Below, piece by piece: positions 33,205-43,970 of a stretch of 64,000 nt of DNA. The DNA is taken from the NCBI GenBank assembly GCA_018292915.2, contig JACVVK020000321.1, positions 461,001 to 525,000 of the forward strand, given 5' to 3'. Made by a program: the position numbers and the translations under genes. Source of the DNA: Batillaria attramentaria (taxonomy: Eukaryota; Mollusca; Gastropoda; Batillariidae). Position 1 is the first letter of the stretch. The number at the start of each line of letters is the position of its first letter. A model generated the notes under the pieces. That model ran no database searches. It saw only the letters and a program-made list of their open reading frames with translations, and was not told where the DNA came from.

Positions 33205-34750
33205 ATGTCTGTCTGTCAGTCTGTGTGTCCACAGTAAACCTTAACATTGGCCTTTTCTCAGAATCAACAAATAACAGAGACACCAAAACTGGCACGCTGA
33301 TAGACAGCCATAAGACCTTTCAAAACATACCATTATGATTGACCTTGACCCAAGGTCAAGGTCACTAAAGCTGACTGGAAATTTTTACGTTGGCATTTTC
33401 TCATGACCTATTAAAGCCAGAGACATCAAACTTTGCATGATGATAGACATTGACAACATCTTTACTGACATACCTGTATTCAGTGACTGTGAGTCAAGGT
33501 CAAGGTCATGCAAGCTGTTTTGCGGAAAACCTTCCAAAACCTTAACATTGGCATTTTCTCAGAAACAATGAACAACAGAGGCACCAAACTTGGCACGCTG
33601 ATACACACCCATAAGACCTTTCAAAACATACCATAACGATTGACATGACCCAAGGTGAAGGTCACTAAAGCTGTCTTTTTGGAAATTTTACATTGGCATT
33701 TTCTCAGAATCTAGAAAAGCCAGAGACATCAAACTTTGCATGAAGATAGACATTGACAACAAATTTACTGACATACCTGTATTCAGTGTCTTTCAGTCAA
33801 GGTCAAGGCCATACAAGCAGTTTTGCGGAAAACCTTCCAAAACCTTAACATTGGCATTCTCTCAGAAACAATAAACAGCAGAAGCACCAAACCTAGGTTG
33901 CTGATAGACAGCCATAAGACCTTTCAAGAAATACCATATTTTTTCTCCGAGTTAGCAGTTTACTGTATGCCATTTACCTACTCTTGTTGCCGTAAGTAGC
34001 AGGGGGAGAACGACCCTTGAGCCAGCGGGGACCGCGTGTGCCAAAAGTCGTTTTCCCTAGCTTAGAGCATTAACTCCCCTTCCTCCATGCATACATAAGC
34101 GTGAGCACGCGGTCTCAGCTGTCTCATTGGAAATTTAAAATTGCCCTTTTCTCAGAATGTAGGGGTACCAGAGGCATCAAACTTTGCATGATGATAGACA
34201 TTGTCAAAACCTGTACTGGAATACTTGTATTTAATTTCCGTGAGTCAAGGTCAAGGCCATTCAAGATGTTTTGCGGAGATTTTAACGTTAGCATTTTCTT
34301 GGAAACAACAAACAGCAGAGGCACCAAACAAGGCACAATGATAGACAGCAATGAGACCTAAGCAGACATACCCATTTGAATGACCTTGACTCAAGGTCAA
34401 GGTCACTACAGCTGTCTGTTGTGAAATTTTACATTACCATTTGTATTGTTTATTACATTACCATTTGTACAGAAACTACAAAAACTAGAGCTATCAAACT
34501 TGGCATAATTATAGTCACTGATAAGCTCTTCACTTACAGATCTCATTTGAATGACCTTGACCCAAGGTCAAGGTCATAGAAGCTGTCCTGGGAAAACTGT
34601 TATATTGCCATTTGCCGTTTTCTTAGGAACTATGAACACAAGAGACCCCTTACTTCAGGATAGCTAGTGATAAGAGCTTTACAAACATACTCTTTTGAAT
34701 GACCTTGACCCATCTCACAAGTGAGCCAAGGAGGCTTTGCTCCTCTTGTT
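33115..34750 (+). mobile_element. Palindrome-rich inverted-repeat element, copy 2
   Basis: It begins TTTTTGGCTCACTTGTGTAAC and ends TCTCACAAGTGAGCCAAGGAGG. A GT array (33168-33203) follows CCTTCGTCGTCTGTG at the left end. Inside are about ten units carrying TGACCTTGA and/or TCAAGGTCA, with the recurring words ATCAAACTTTGCATGATGATAGACATTG and GCATTTTCTCAGAA. One 130-bp stretch (about 33940-34125) is unrelated and may be another insertion. Confidence 0.75.
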
Positions 34751-35262
34751 CAACAAGGTATGGGTGATGTGCTCTCCAAACCTTGTGTGATTTTTTTGGA
34801 AATAAACAAATAAATAAACAACAAAAATCTACAACCCTCCCCGTACGTCCCCACCAGTGCTTTTAAAGCGGAAGGCACCTTTCACGCCGTACTAGCGGAG
34901 TTTCTTAGCTCCACGTTTATACTAAAATTGTGCACTTCGTGCTACAAGCACGATATTTGCAGGATTTGCTCATCAACATGATATATTAGATTTCTGATAC
35001 AGGGCCATCTCAAATATTGACTGGTTTTGGAGAAAAAATTAATTAGAATAATTGTCTGCAGCAGACCAATTTGGAGATCAGTGCATCAGCAGTAAATGTA
35101 GAGGCGCCCCATAAATATCCACTAAATATTCCATCTATTTAACAGAATACAGAACAAGCCCCACTGAGTGATAGGATAATTTGAATACACCTCTTTATTT
35201 GTGTTGTCTGTCTAAATGAAACGTTTGAAAATACGCGCGGTCCGCACTTGATGGAATTCAAA

Positions 35263-35318
35263 ATGGCGGCGCCCGTTGTTTTGGAAGATCGTGGAGCAGA
35301 GGAGAACACGTATTTGGG
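35263..35318 (+). CDS. Candidate first coding exon inside the inverted-repeat element
   Basis: ATGGCGGCGCCC with context AAA before the ATG starts a 56-base open stretch (MAAPVVLEDRGAEENTYLG) ending exactly at a consensus donor GGGTAAGT. Next in the same orientation is the cysteine-rich pseudogene at 36583, to which it may have been spliced. The only acceptor I see near 36562 gives the wrong phase, in keeping with decay. Protein function is unknown. Confidence 0.35.
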
Positions 35319-36096
35319 GTAAGTCAGGGCAGTTTCGTTCGTTTGATACATAATTTATAATTTCCAGCCTTTTCTGTCGAGTCTTGGTGTTGTCCTCGGT
35401 GTGTCTGATGTATCACTAGGTCTATTTTGATGACGAATGCTTGACTTTTTGTAATGTTTACTCTAGCGAAGATACGTGAACGATGCGCCAGTCGTGCATG
35501 TATGCACGTGTGTGTTATCATTACGCGCGATAAAAAGAAGGTAAATCTAGAAAAAGGGAAGAGGACAGGCCAAAAGGAAGGATTTTCCACTTGAAATACT
35601 TGGAAAAGAAACGTGTGAGTTACGATTTCTGATTGGGAAGAGGCCGGAGGGGAAGTGAAAAGAAGCAACAGGCGCCTGAATCTAATCATTCATATAATTC
35701 AGTGATGATTGTTTGTGGGCTGTTCAGGCACCCAATGCATGACGAGTTCCCCCCCCCCCCCCCTCCCCCATTTAGTGTGGACTAAAACAAAGATGAGAAC
35801 GGCTTGCAATGGAAGGGACAGCATTTCTGAGTACTTCATTGCGGATTTTTGTTGCTGATTTAGACTGTAAGCTTACTCCTTCCCATTATAGTTTTGGTAC
35901 TTGAATGATTTTCACGGTTGCAAATAAAGGGAAAGGGAGAAAGTGGAGGTTACAGGGTCAAACAAGGAAGATTGTTACCTTTTTTCCCGCTTTGAATGGG
36001 TCTAGGGGCAGTGGGGAGGGTTTGGATGGCGATAGTGATAAACATCCGTAGGTCCCTGAATTTTTCGTGTATTCGTAGTACTGCAACGTTTTGATG

Positions 36097-36102
<6 letters not shown>

Positions 36103-36155
<53 letters not shown>
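36103..36155 (+). repeat. (CA)n microsatellite
   Basis: About 26 CA units within the 34.9-38.3 kb element. Confidence 0.9.
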
Positions 36156-36156
<1 letters not shown>

Positions 36157-36474
36157 GTCACACCATTTCTGATACAGGGTTTAGAGTTTACCATTATAGT
36201 AAGTAGCAAGGTGTGTTTTCCCATTTCAGAGTGCACATGGACAAGAAAAGTACTTGTCAGCAGTTTCTTTTGTGATGGTGTGAAAGGACAGTGTTTGTAA
36301 GTACTTCAGGGATGTTTTTGTATGACAATTTTTTTGCTCACTCCATGCAAACATATATGTGAAGTGAGCATGTTTTGCACTAATGAGATGGTAAATGCGC
36401 TGACTTTCATCTTATTTTGTTTTTGGTGGTGGTGGGGGGGGGGGGGGGCTACTTTTGCAAGATATCTCAGTGAA

Positions 36475-36477
<3 letters not shown>

Positions 36478-36531
<54 letters not shown>

Positions 36532-36543
36532 CGTGCGTGTGTG
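36478..36543 (+). repeat. (GT)n microsatellite
   Basis: About 32 GT units with GC interruptions at its right end, preceded by a G-run at 36431-36448. Confidence 0.9.
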
Positions 36544-36582
36544 CGTCCTTATCCTTATCTAGGGACACCCGACATGGCTGAC

Positions 36583-37930
36583 ACATGAGAATGCAGCAAC
36601 AGACTGGGGCCTTTGTGCAATATGCCAGCGGAAAACCAGTGAAAATCTACAATGTCCGGCCAGAGCAACACACAAATCAGGGTCATCATACACCACTTTA
36701 GCAGAAAACTTGACTAAATTTCACGAACTTGGTGTTTTACCACCAGATCTCCTCACCAGACTGAAGGAAGGGAAGGATCTTGAAGAAACATTTAGGAAAA
36801 GACAAGCATGTTTCCATACGTCGTGTCGAATCAAATACAACTCATCAAAGTTGAAGCGAAAGCTTGGAGCAGCTGATACTGCAGGCGAAGAACCACCGAA
36901 AAAGTTCACAAGACGGGATTCAAGTGCAGGTTCAACAACAGATACAAGTGATGGACATCAATTTTGCTGCTTCCTGTGTGACAAACCTGCTTTAGCAAAG
37001 GAACTACGACAAGCGTCAACGTTCCAGTTAGACAGAAGAGTCCAAGAGTGTGCTCTAGCATTACAGGACAGCAAACTGATGAAAAAACTTGGTTCAGGAG
37101 ATGTCATTTCAGAGGAACTGAAATACCACCCTGTGTGTCTCCTTAACCTGTACAGAATAGCTAAACCCAAGTTGACAGGTGAAGAAGAGCCAGAGCAGCA
37201 TGGTCTAGTATTCGCAGAATTGACTGAGTTCATGCAGGAGGTGAGGGACGGATCAGCTGGGATGGCCGTCTTCAAAATGGCTAATTTAGTAAATCTGTAT
37301 GAAACTAGACTTCAAGATTTTGGGGTTGTCTCTGGCAGGGTTCATAGCAGTAGACTTCGGCAGAGGCTGCTGGCACATTTCCCTGATCTCCGAGCACAAG
37401 CGAGTGGACAAGATATGCTTCTCACTTTCGATGACCATTTGAACAGTACACTGAAGGAAGCATACATAGAGACTTGGGATGATGTAGCCGTTCATTTTGC
37501 AAAAGCTGCAAGAATTGTGAGAAGGGAAATATTTCAATTCAGTCAATTCACTGGTACATATGATTAGGACTGTCAATACAAAAGTGTTCCAGAGACCCTG
37601 CTAGCTCTCATACAAAATGATTCTACAAGGCCCAAGTATGGACGCAACAGGTAGAGGAAAGCGTCCCTCTCATTGGCTAAGCTGGCCTGTTTCAATGCCA
37701 ATAAATCAAAGCAGCAAACTACATCAGCAAAGCACCACACAAAGGACAGAGAGCCACCCATTCCTGTCTATGTTGGGCTACTAACACATGCGCAGACTCG
37801 CAAGAACGAGATAGTTGATACTATGCACACTTTGGGGCTAAGTATATATCTTACAAGAGAGTCTTGGAAATATCCGGGGAACTGGCCAGCAAAGCATGCG
37901 AGCAGTACAGAAAGGATAATAAAGGATCAG
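36583..37930 (+). pseudogene. Broken copy of a multi-copy cysteine-rich invertebrate protein
   Basis: The frame opens with WGLCAICQRKTSENLQCPAR, then SSYTTLAENLTKFHELG and FHTSCRIKYNSSKLKRK. This is a CxxC...C...HxxxC pattern that I recognise from an expanded protein family in molluscs and cnidarians with no assigned function. A second CCFLC...HPVC pair follows near 36965-37140. The frame is interrupted by TAG at 37565-37567 and read-through resemblance continues (YKSVPETLLALI). A frameshift follows near 37614 (MILQGPS), then another before 37673, where REPPIPVYVGLLTHAQTRKN and LGLSIYL match the family again. At least one stop and two frameshifts make it a pseudogene. It lies inside the inverted-repeat element, which suggests the family is transposon-borne. 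Confidence 0.6.
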
Positions 37931-38445
37931 CGGCTAGCAAGGTTTGACTTTTCTTTCCGTTCGTCTGTTTCTTCGCCCGCCCGTCTCAATGTCCGTCCGT
38001 CCGTCCGTCCGTCAAGGTCACACTTAAAGGTCAAGGTCACACGTATGTCATAAAGGCTTTTGTCGCTCTAATGACTGAGAAAATGTCGCCCTAAAATAGG
38101 GCTTGTTTGTGTTTTTCCACTACAGCAGCTTAGAAACGAGTTAAGGTAGCCGCCATTTTGAATGTTACTAAAAATAGACACATACATTGAGTTTCCGCCG
38201 TGGCCCTGTATCAGTATTTGATCAGTACATGAAAGTCTTCACGTGTGCCAAATTTGGTGCTTGTAGCACGAAGTGCACAATTTTGGAACTAAGAAACCCC
38301 ACTATACATCGTTTGTGCAAAACAACCCATACTTTTAAAGAAGGAAAAAAAAAATGTTGATAACCCTCCCAGTGTATCGTGGGTGGAAAACCACCTGTAA
38401 CTTTTCAGAAGGAAATTCGAAGGAAGAGTTGGGTAAACATAAGTG

Positions 38446-39025
38446 CAGGGGCGCCGGAACCGGGGGGGCAGGGGGGGGGGGCAGCTGCCCCCCCCTATAC
38501 CCAAGCAGGGGGGGGGGGGGGGCAAGAGTGTCTTTTTGCCCCCCCCCCCCCCCTGGAAAATCAGGTGACTATGGCAAGAGGGGGGGGCAAAGCCATGGTC
38601 TTGCCCCCCCCTCCCCTACCTCTCCCCCTACCCCTCTTAGTGCTCTCTCCCTCATCCCACCCAACAGAGAACTTCTGTTTTTGCGGACCGAAGGCTGTCC
38701 GCTCCAAACCATTTTTTTTTAACTTGTTTCACCGTCCGTGTTCCTGAGCCCCGTGCATTCACACTTGATGTGATAAGCTCCCAAATCTTGAGGGTTTTTT
38801 GGTTGTTTTTTTTTTTTGCAGTGACAGCAGTCCCGTTCAAAGTTCCAAATAATACATTATGATGTTCCTGTACTGCATCAAATAAGACGCGCAATTCTGC
38901 GTCAGAAAAATTGACATCGCGTTTTTTACGCTGTTTCTTGTCAATGAGATTCAAGCTTGCCGCCATTTTGTTTTGGGGAAAATCCGCACGTTCGTAAAGG
39001 TTTTTTGTCTACGCAGCATTTGATC

Positions 39026-39058
<33 letters not shown>

Positions 39059-39135
39059 CTTTTCACTTTCTTCGGGCAACGTTCCCCCCTCCGAGATTCT
39101 GCCCCCCCTCCCCCCAACATCTTCCGGCGCCCCTG
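38446..39135 (+). mobile_element. CAGGGGCGCCGGAA element, copy 2, with Myb/SANT-like frame
   Basis: Perfect 14-bp terminal inverted repeats CAGGGGCGCCGGAA (38446-38459) and TTCCGGCGCCCCTG (39122-39135) are flanked by a 6-bp target duplication TAAGTG (38440-38445 and 39136-39141). CAGGGG-type ends and 5-6-bp duplications fit hAT-like elements with shortened target sites; this is inference. It holds several C- and G-runs and a minus-strand Myb/SANT-like frame. Confidence 0.75.
38652..38966 (-). CDS. Myb/SANT-like DNA-binding domain fragment in transposon
   Basis: A 104-codon frame on the minus strand. After MAASLNLIDKKQRKKR it contains NFSDAELRVLFDAVQEHH, VLFGTLNG, IWELITSSVNARG and RTVKQVKKKW. 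This matches the Myb/SANT-like (NAIF1/MSANTD) fold that occurs in transposon-encoded accessory proteins. The domain is complete, but the frame then runs into element sequence (after KKWFG) and stops. It is therefore the 5' exon of a larger protein cut by internal deletion, or a spliced exon. The ATG context is AAAATGG. Expression is unknown. Confidence 0.6.
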   Translation of the reverse strand: MAASLNLIDKKQRKKRDVNFSDAELRVLFDAVQEHHNVLFGTLNGTAVTAKKKNNQKTLKIWELITSSVNARGSGTRTVKQVKKKWFGADSLRSAKTEVLCWVG

Positions 39136-39141
39136 TAAGTG

Positions 39142-40002
39142 TATCTGTAAAGAAAATTACACAAGAAAGAAACGAACAGAAATATCATCAGATATCTGTA
39201 ACCAGATGACGTGAGTGAACTGACGTCAAATGTTTAGTTCACAGACAAAATCTCTAAATTTCGTTACTGCCTATGACGGAATTGCAGGGATGACAACAGT
39301 CTCGCCGTTATCCGCCGTTCCGCTGTCTTTAAAAAAAAAATCTCCGCTGTTCTAAAAAAATTTCCGCCGAAAAAAACCGAAAAGAAATTTAAAAAATCAT
39401 AGCCGTAGAACTTCGTCACTGAGCGATATTCCTCCGCTGATCGAAAGGCAGCTTCCCTAAATGGGATGGTTTGTACTCGGCTGACAAGCACTGCGTAGTA
39501 AGCTGAAGTTGGCCACCTTTCGCGGCATTGCGAGTTGACTCATTAAAGAGTGACCATGGCGGAGGGACCCGTGTCGTTGAGAAAAAAGAGAAAGTATCCA
39601 AATCGTTGGCAAGACAAGTCCCCCCCCCCCCCCCCCCCCCCCCCCGCTTGTCAATTTTTTCGGCGTTACTTGCATTCCGATTTTGAGGGCCAATTCAGTT
39701 TCAGGACTGCTGCGGTAAGCTGTCTTGCCCCCCCCCCCCCCCCCCCCCCCCCCCCACCCCCGCTTGTCAATTTTTTCTGGCTGTCCTTCTACGCAAGCCG
39801 GCCCCAGAGCCCCGGGAAAATCTCCTCTGCTTTCTTCCCTGAATTGACTGCCTATGACGGAATTGACGTCCCATCTCTCTCTCTCTCTCTAATGCTAACA
39901 CACGTGCCCATATCCTCCCTCATAGACTAGGCCTAGTGTGAACAGTGTGGGATGGTTTGAGTGAAGTGCATTTGACGAGGAGAGCAAATTATTTTAATAT
40001 TA
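39142..40002. other. Repeat-rich intergenic DNA
   Basis: It contains poly-C runs at 39619-39646 and 39727-39756 and two nearby occurrences of TGCCTATGACGGAATTG (39267 and 39848). A GACGTCAAATGTTTAGTTCAC word (39220) recurs in the tandem units at 41400 and 41590. Nothing coding is recognised. Confidence 0.4.
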
Positions 40003-41020
40003 CCAGTACCTGATCAAGAATTCCTACGACGGGATGACCTGTAGAATCATCCACGGAGGGCAGCTCACCGACAGCTTCCACGTGAAAACCGGCGTCAGAC
40101 AAGGCTGCCTGCTGTCCCCATTCCTGTTTCTCCTGGCTATCGACTGGATTATGAAGACTTCGACAGCACAGAGAAGAACTGGAATCCATTGGACTCTGTG
40201 GACACAGCTGGAGGACCTGGACTTCGCTGACGACCTGGCTCTTCTGTCCCACAGTCAACAACAGATGCAAGACAAGACCACAGAGCTGGCAACTACATCA
40301 TCGCAAGTTGGCCTCAAGATCCATGGAGGAAAGACAAAAATTCTCAAGATCAATACAGCCAGCAGTGACTCAATCACATTGGATGGGAATCCACTTGAAG
40401 AAGTAGAGGCCTTCACGTACCTGGGCAGCATCATCGACAGACAGGGCGGCACAGACGCTGACGTCAGAGCAAGAATCGGCAAGGCAAGAGCAGCATTCTT
40501 ACAGCTCAGAAACATCTGGAACTCCAAAACAATATCAGCGCACACGAAGATCAGGCTTTTCAACTCCAACGTCAAGTCAGTTCTACTGTATGGCGCAGAG
40601 ACATGGAGGACAACAAAGACCACCATCAGGAAAGTGCAGACCTTCATCAACAGCTGCCTTAGAAGAATCCTCCAGATCCGCTGGCCAGACACCATCAGCA
40701 ACATAGACCTGTGGCAGAGAACACACCAACTGCCAGCTGAAGATGAGATCCGCAGAAGAAGATGGGGGTGGCTTGGTCACACACTTAGGAAGCCAACGTC
40801 CAACACCACCAGACAGGCCCTAACATGGAACCCCCAAGGTAAGCGAAAGAGAGGACGGCCGAGGAACACCTGGCGACGTGACCTCGAGGCAGACACCAAG
40901 AAGATGGGATACACCTGGAGACAATTGGAGACAATGGCCCAGGACAGAGGACTCTGGCGGACTGTTGTAGGCGGCCTATACCCCAGTAGGGGTGACGGGC
41001 CTAAGTAAGTAAAGTAAGTA
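40003..41020 (+). mobile_element. 5'-truncated RTE-like LINE
   Basis: The open frame from about 40003 to the stop at 41006-41008 encodes the C-terminal third of an endonuclease-reverse transcriptase: [32 protein letters not shown] at about 40222, [12 protein letters not shown] and GWLGHTLRK, then a [10 protein letters not shown] motif. It is related to but clearly diverged from the intact copy at 23258. A (TAAG)n tail follows the stop. The frame is uninterrupted but lacks the endonuclease and the start of the RT. Confidence 0.85.
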
Positions 41021-41292
41021 GTACCAAACTTATCAACAGATCAAAAACTTCAAATGTTAAATTCTCCTCGTATGTACAATCTCAGCAAAAAGTTAGTTCC
41101 GAAATACTGATCTTGCACGTACAATTTCAAAATCCACATCCATAGACTCTAGGGTAGGGCAAACGTTTAAAACTCCCCGTCCCCGTATTGACATGTATAA
41201 AATTTAGTTTAAAAAAAAAAGAAGAAAAAAAGTATATTCGAACGTTTTCGTTTTTAAGTTCTCTATGGAGAAACAACTTCATGGGATGGGGC
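41021..41292. other. Intergenic, nothing recognised
   Basis: AT-rich spacer with a poly-A/GA run at 41211-41231. Confidence 0.3.
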
Positions 41293-41625
41293 TCTCTAGA
41301 TCTTCCAGATTTTATGTAAAAAATAATTCAGTCACGGAAGTCACAAAAGCAACAAGGAAATCACAAGATATTAAGAAGTATCATCTGTCAGACGAGCAGC
41401 GTGAGGCCGACGTCAAATGTTTAATTCACAGACAAAATCTGCAAGTATCGTCACTGCTTCCGACATTCCACCAGCCCTCTAGATCTTCCAGATTTCATGT
41501 GAAAAATAATTCAGTCGGGGAAGTCACAAAGCCAACAGGGAAATCACAAGACATGCACAAGCATCCTCAGACGATCTCAGTGCTAGAGGCTGACGTCAAA
41601 TGTTTAGTTCACGGAACTGACGTCA
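41293..41625 (+). repeat. Two tandem units of about 184 bp
   Basis: Units start at CTCTAGATCTTCCAGATTT (41293 and 41477). Both contain AAAAATAATTCAGTC, GAAATCACAAGA and GACGTCAAATGTTTA. A single frame runs through both units and gives two related peptides (KNNSVTEVTKATRKSQD / KNNSVGEVTKPTGKSQD). Whether this is ever translated is unknown. Confidence 0.6.
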
Positions 41626-41839
41626 TCTCTCTCTCTCTCTCTCCCACCCACCCCAGTCACGTGGCTAATCGATCGTAGCGGATCCGTCTGGTGTCATTGG
41701 TAGGACCTGAAGAGGGGAGAACCGGCAACACAGACAAAATAGCATGAAAGTTGGAGAAACAACTTTGTAGGACAGGGCCGTGCCTCATTGTTTGTTTTGT
41801 TTTGTTCATTTGTTTGTTTGTTTTCAAACCGGCAAGCTT

Positions 41840-41910
41840 GAAAATCGGTCGCAAGATCAAAACTTCAATGGTTTTCAAATAAAGTTATTTCAATTTCAAT
41901 TTCAGTTTCA

Positions 41911-41994
<84 letters not shown>
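41840..41994 (+). repeat. LINE-like tail followed by (CT)n and (CA)n
   Basis: AAATAAAGTTATTTCA followed by (ATTTCA)n at 41876-41910 looks like a LINE tail. A CT array then continues directly into about 31 CA units (41932-41994). Confidence 0.55.
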
Positions 41995-41997
<3 letters not shown>

Positions 41998-42123
41998 ATG
42001 CACTTCCAAAAGACATCCATGAAAAACATGTAAAAGCGCAAGTAAAATTCAAGCATAGATTAATGATTATTGTCTGTGAGTGTTTTGCTCAAGGGGAAGT
42101 AATGCGAATTATTTCCCTTCACC

Positions 42124-43437
42124 ATGGCCGTTCTCGCCGAACGTTGCTTGGGCGTCGCTATTTGTGAGCCCGAAATCGTCGTCTTGTGCGTCTTCATCCT
42201 TGCGAATCTTCCCGCACAGGTAGCCGTCACGCCTGTCCTTACTCCTAAGGATGTGTTTTCAATAACCAGGGAAAAATGTTTGGTGGCAATTTCAGACACG
42301 TTGCTCCAGCAGAAAACGCGGGTTGGAAAGGAGACTAGCATCGATCGTCTACTAGATTTGGCTGACGTGGCCTTTAGAGAGGAACCGAATGTTGTATTTG
42401 GCGTCCTAAATTTCGAAGATTTCTCGATGCCTTCTGGAGAAAAGCTTGAGTTTAATCAAAACACCAAGGCTCCAACAGCTGTCGTTTTCCACCAGACCAT
42501 GGAGAACTACCTTAATCTGACTCGTGTTGTGTACAGAGGATCTGGCTCGGTAGCGGATTTTATAGCTTTTGTCAATGAACACTGTAATACCTACCGTGCA
42601 GAGGATGGTAGACTGACCTTGCAGGGCCTTCGTCGCAAGGCTTTGCTGGAAGATCTCTTCAAAGTTGAGCAGTCACCACAGTCTGTCACCATTTCGCAAG
42701 TGTTTCAGACACCGGACTTACTACATAGTGATAAGAACTGTTTGAGAAAAGATGGCAGTGATGTATGTCACTCGAGTCAGACTATACACCGTGGAATGGA
42801 AAAGTTGCACGACATCCCACAATGTGAGCGTATTTCATTGCCAAGCAGACACAAGTTCTTTAACGAGTACTTGGCCAGATCAAGGCCTGTCATTATTACA
42901 GATGCTATGGACAACTGGCCTGCAATGTCAAAGTGGACGACTGAATTTCTTAGGGATAGATATGGTGATAGATATGTTCACGTTCACTTGACACCAAATG
43001 GTGTGTATGATGGAGTGGAACCGGCCAGCATATGGGATGATTTTAAACTTCCACAAGCAGACCTGAAATACACTCCATACCCAGACCTTATTCTTGTCCG
43101 ACCCGCAGTCTTGGATATGAAGTTTTCAGACTTCCTTGACCTTATTCGGAATGTATCAGAGGGGAAGATGAAGGGTGTCTCTGCTTACGTGGAATACGAA
43201 CCATTGTCATACGACATCCCAGAGCTCATCGATGATGTTGAGGTGATGCCATTTCTCGAGAACACCCTTCAAGCGATGACTGGAAATCCAATCAATATGT
43301 GGCTAAGTGATGGAAACACCCTAGGCAAGATACACTTTGACAAATTTGAAAATTTTCTCTGCCAGGTAGGTAAATACAAAGTGAAAATGTAATATACATG
43401 TGTTTTTTGTGATGGATAAATGATACCAGTGCATGTG

Positions 43438-43505
<68 letters not shown>

Positions 43506-43884
43506 CGCGCGCGTGTGTGCGTGTTTGTGTGTAAATGGAAATGAGTCACAATCACAGAGAAGGGCGCGAGCGAAAGGGACTCCCTCGATACCGAACAGCC
43601 CGGACGGAAGAACATAAATTATGTTCCTGAAATCCCCGGATGGGATAAAGGAATCCCCCGAATGGGATGCTTTGTTTCTACTAAAAACGAAGGGACTGAA
43701 GCGAGGAGCACCTTGCAACAAAAAAATTATAAAAAAAGCGGCAGGCGTTTGCCCGTAAACAAATGTATTTTCTGAAAGCTGAGACACTGCTGAATCTGAT
43801 GAGATGGTCGGTTTTGGTTGGTTTTTTTTTCTCTCACGTATTTTGACCTTTTCTGACCGTGACAGTTGGGCTTTAAGGGTTACT

Positions 43885-43970
<86 letters not shown>

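Larger units (their letters stand above)
34862..38338 (+). mobile_element. 3.5-kb inverted-repeat-flanked element with a decayed gene
   Basis: 34890-35010 reappears in reverse complement at about 38200-38310. Shared words include GTTTCTTAG, AAAATTGTGCACTTCGTGC, TACAAGCAC and CTGATACAGGGCCA. The outer edges are near CTTTTAAAG on both sides. TTCAAAATGGCGGC at 35257 also recurs inverted at about 38150. Between the arms lie a candidate first exon (35263-35318) and a broken protein gene (36583-37930). I infer a DNA transposon, but the exact termini and target duplication are not resolved. Confidence 0.55.

Noticed and set aside
33940..34125. Independent gene or promoter inside palindrome-rich copy 2
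   Set aside because: The segment interrupts the regular units but has no open frame or splice signals. It is probably another small insertion.
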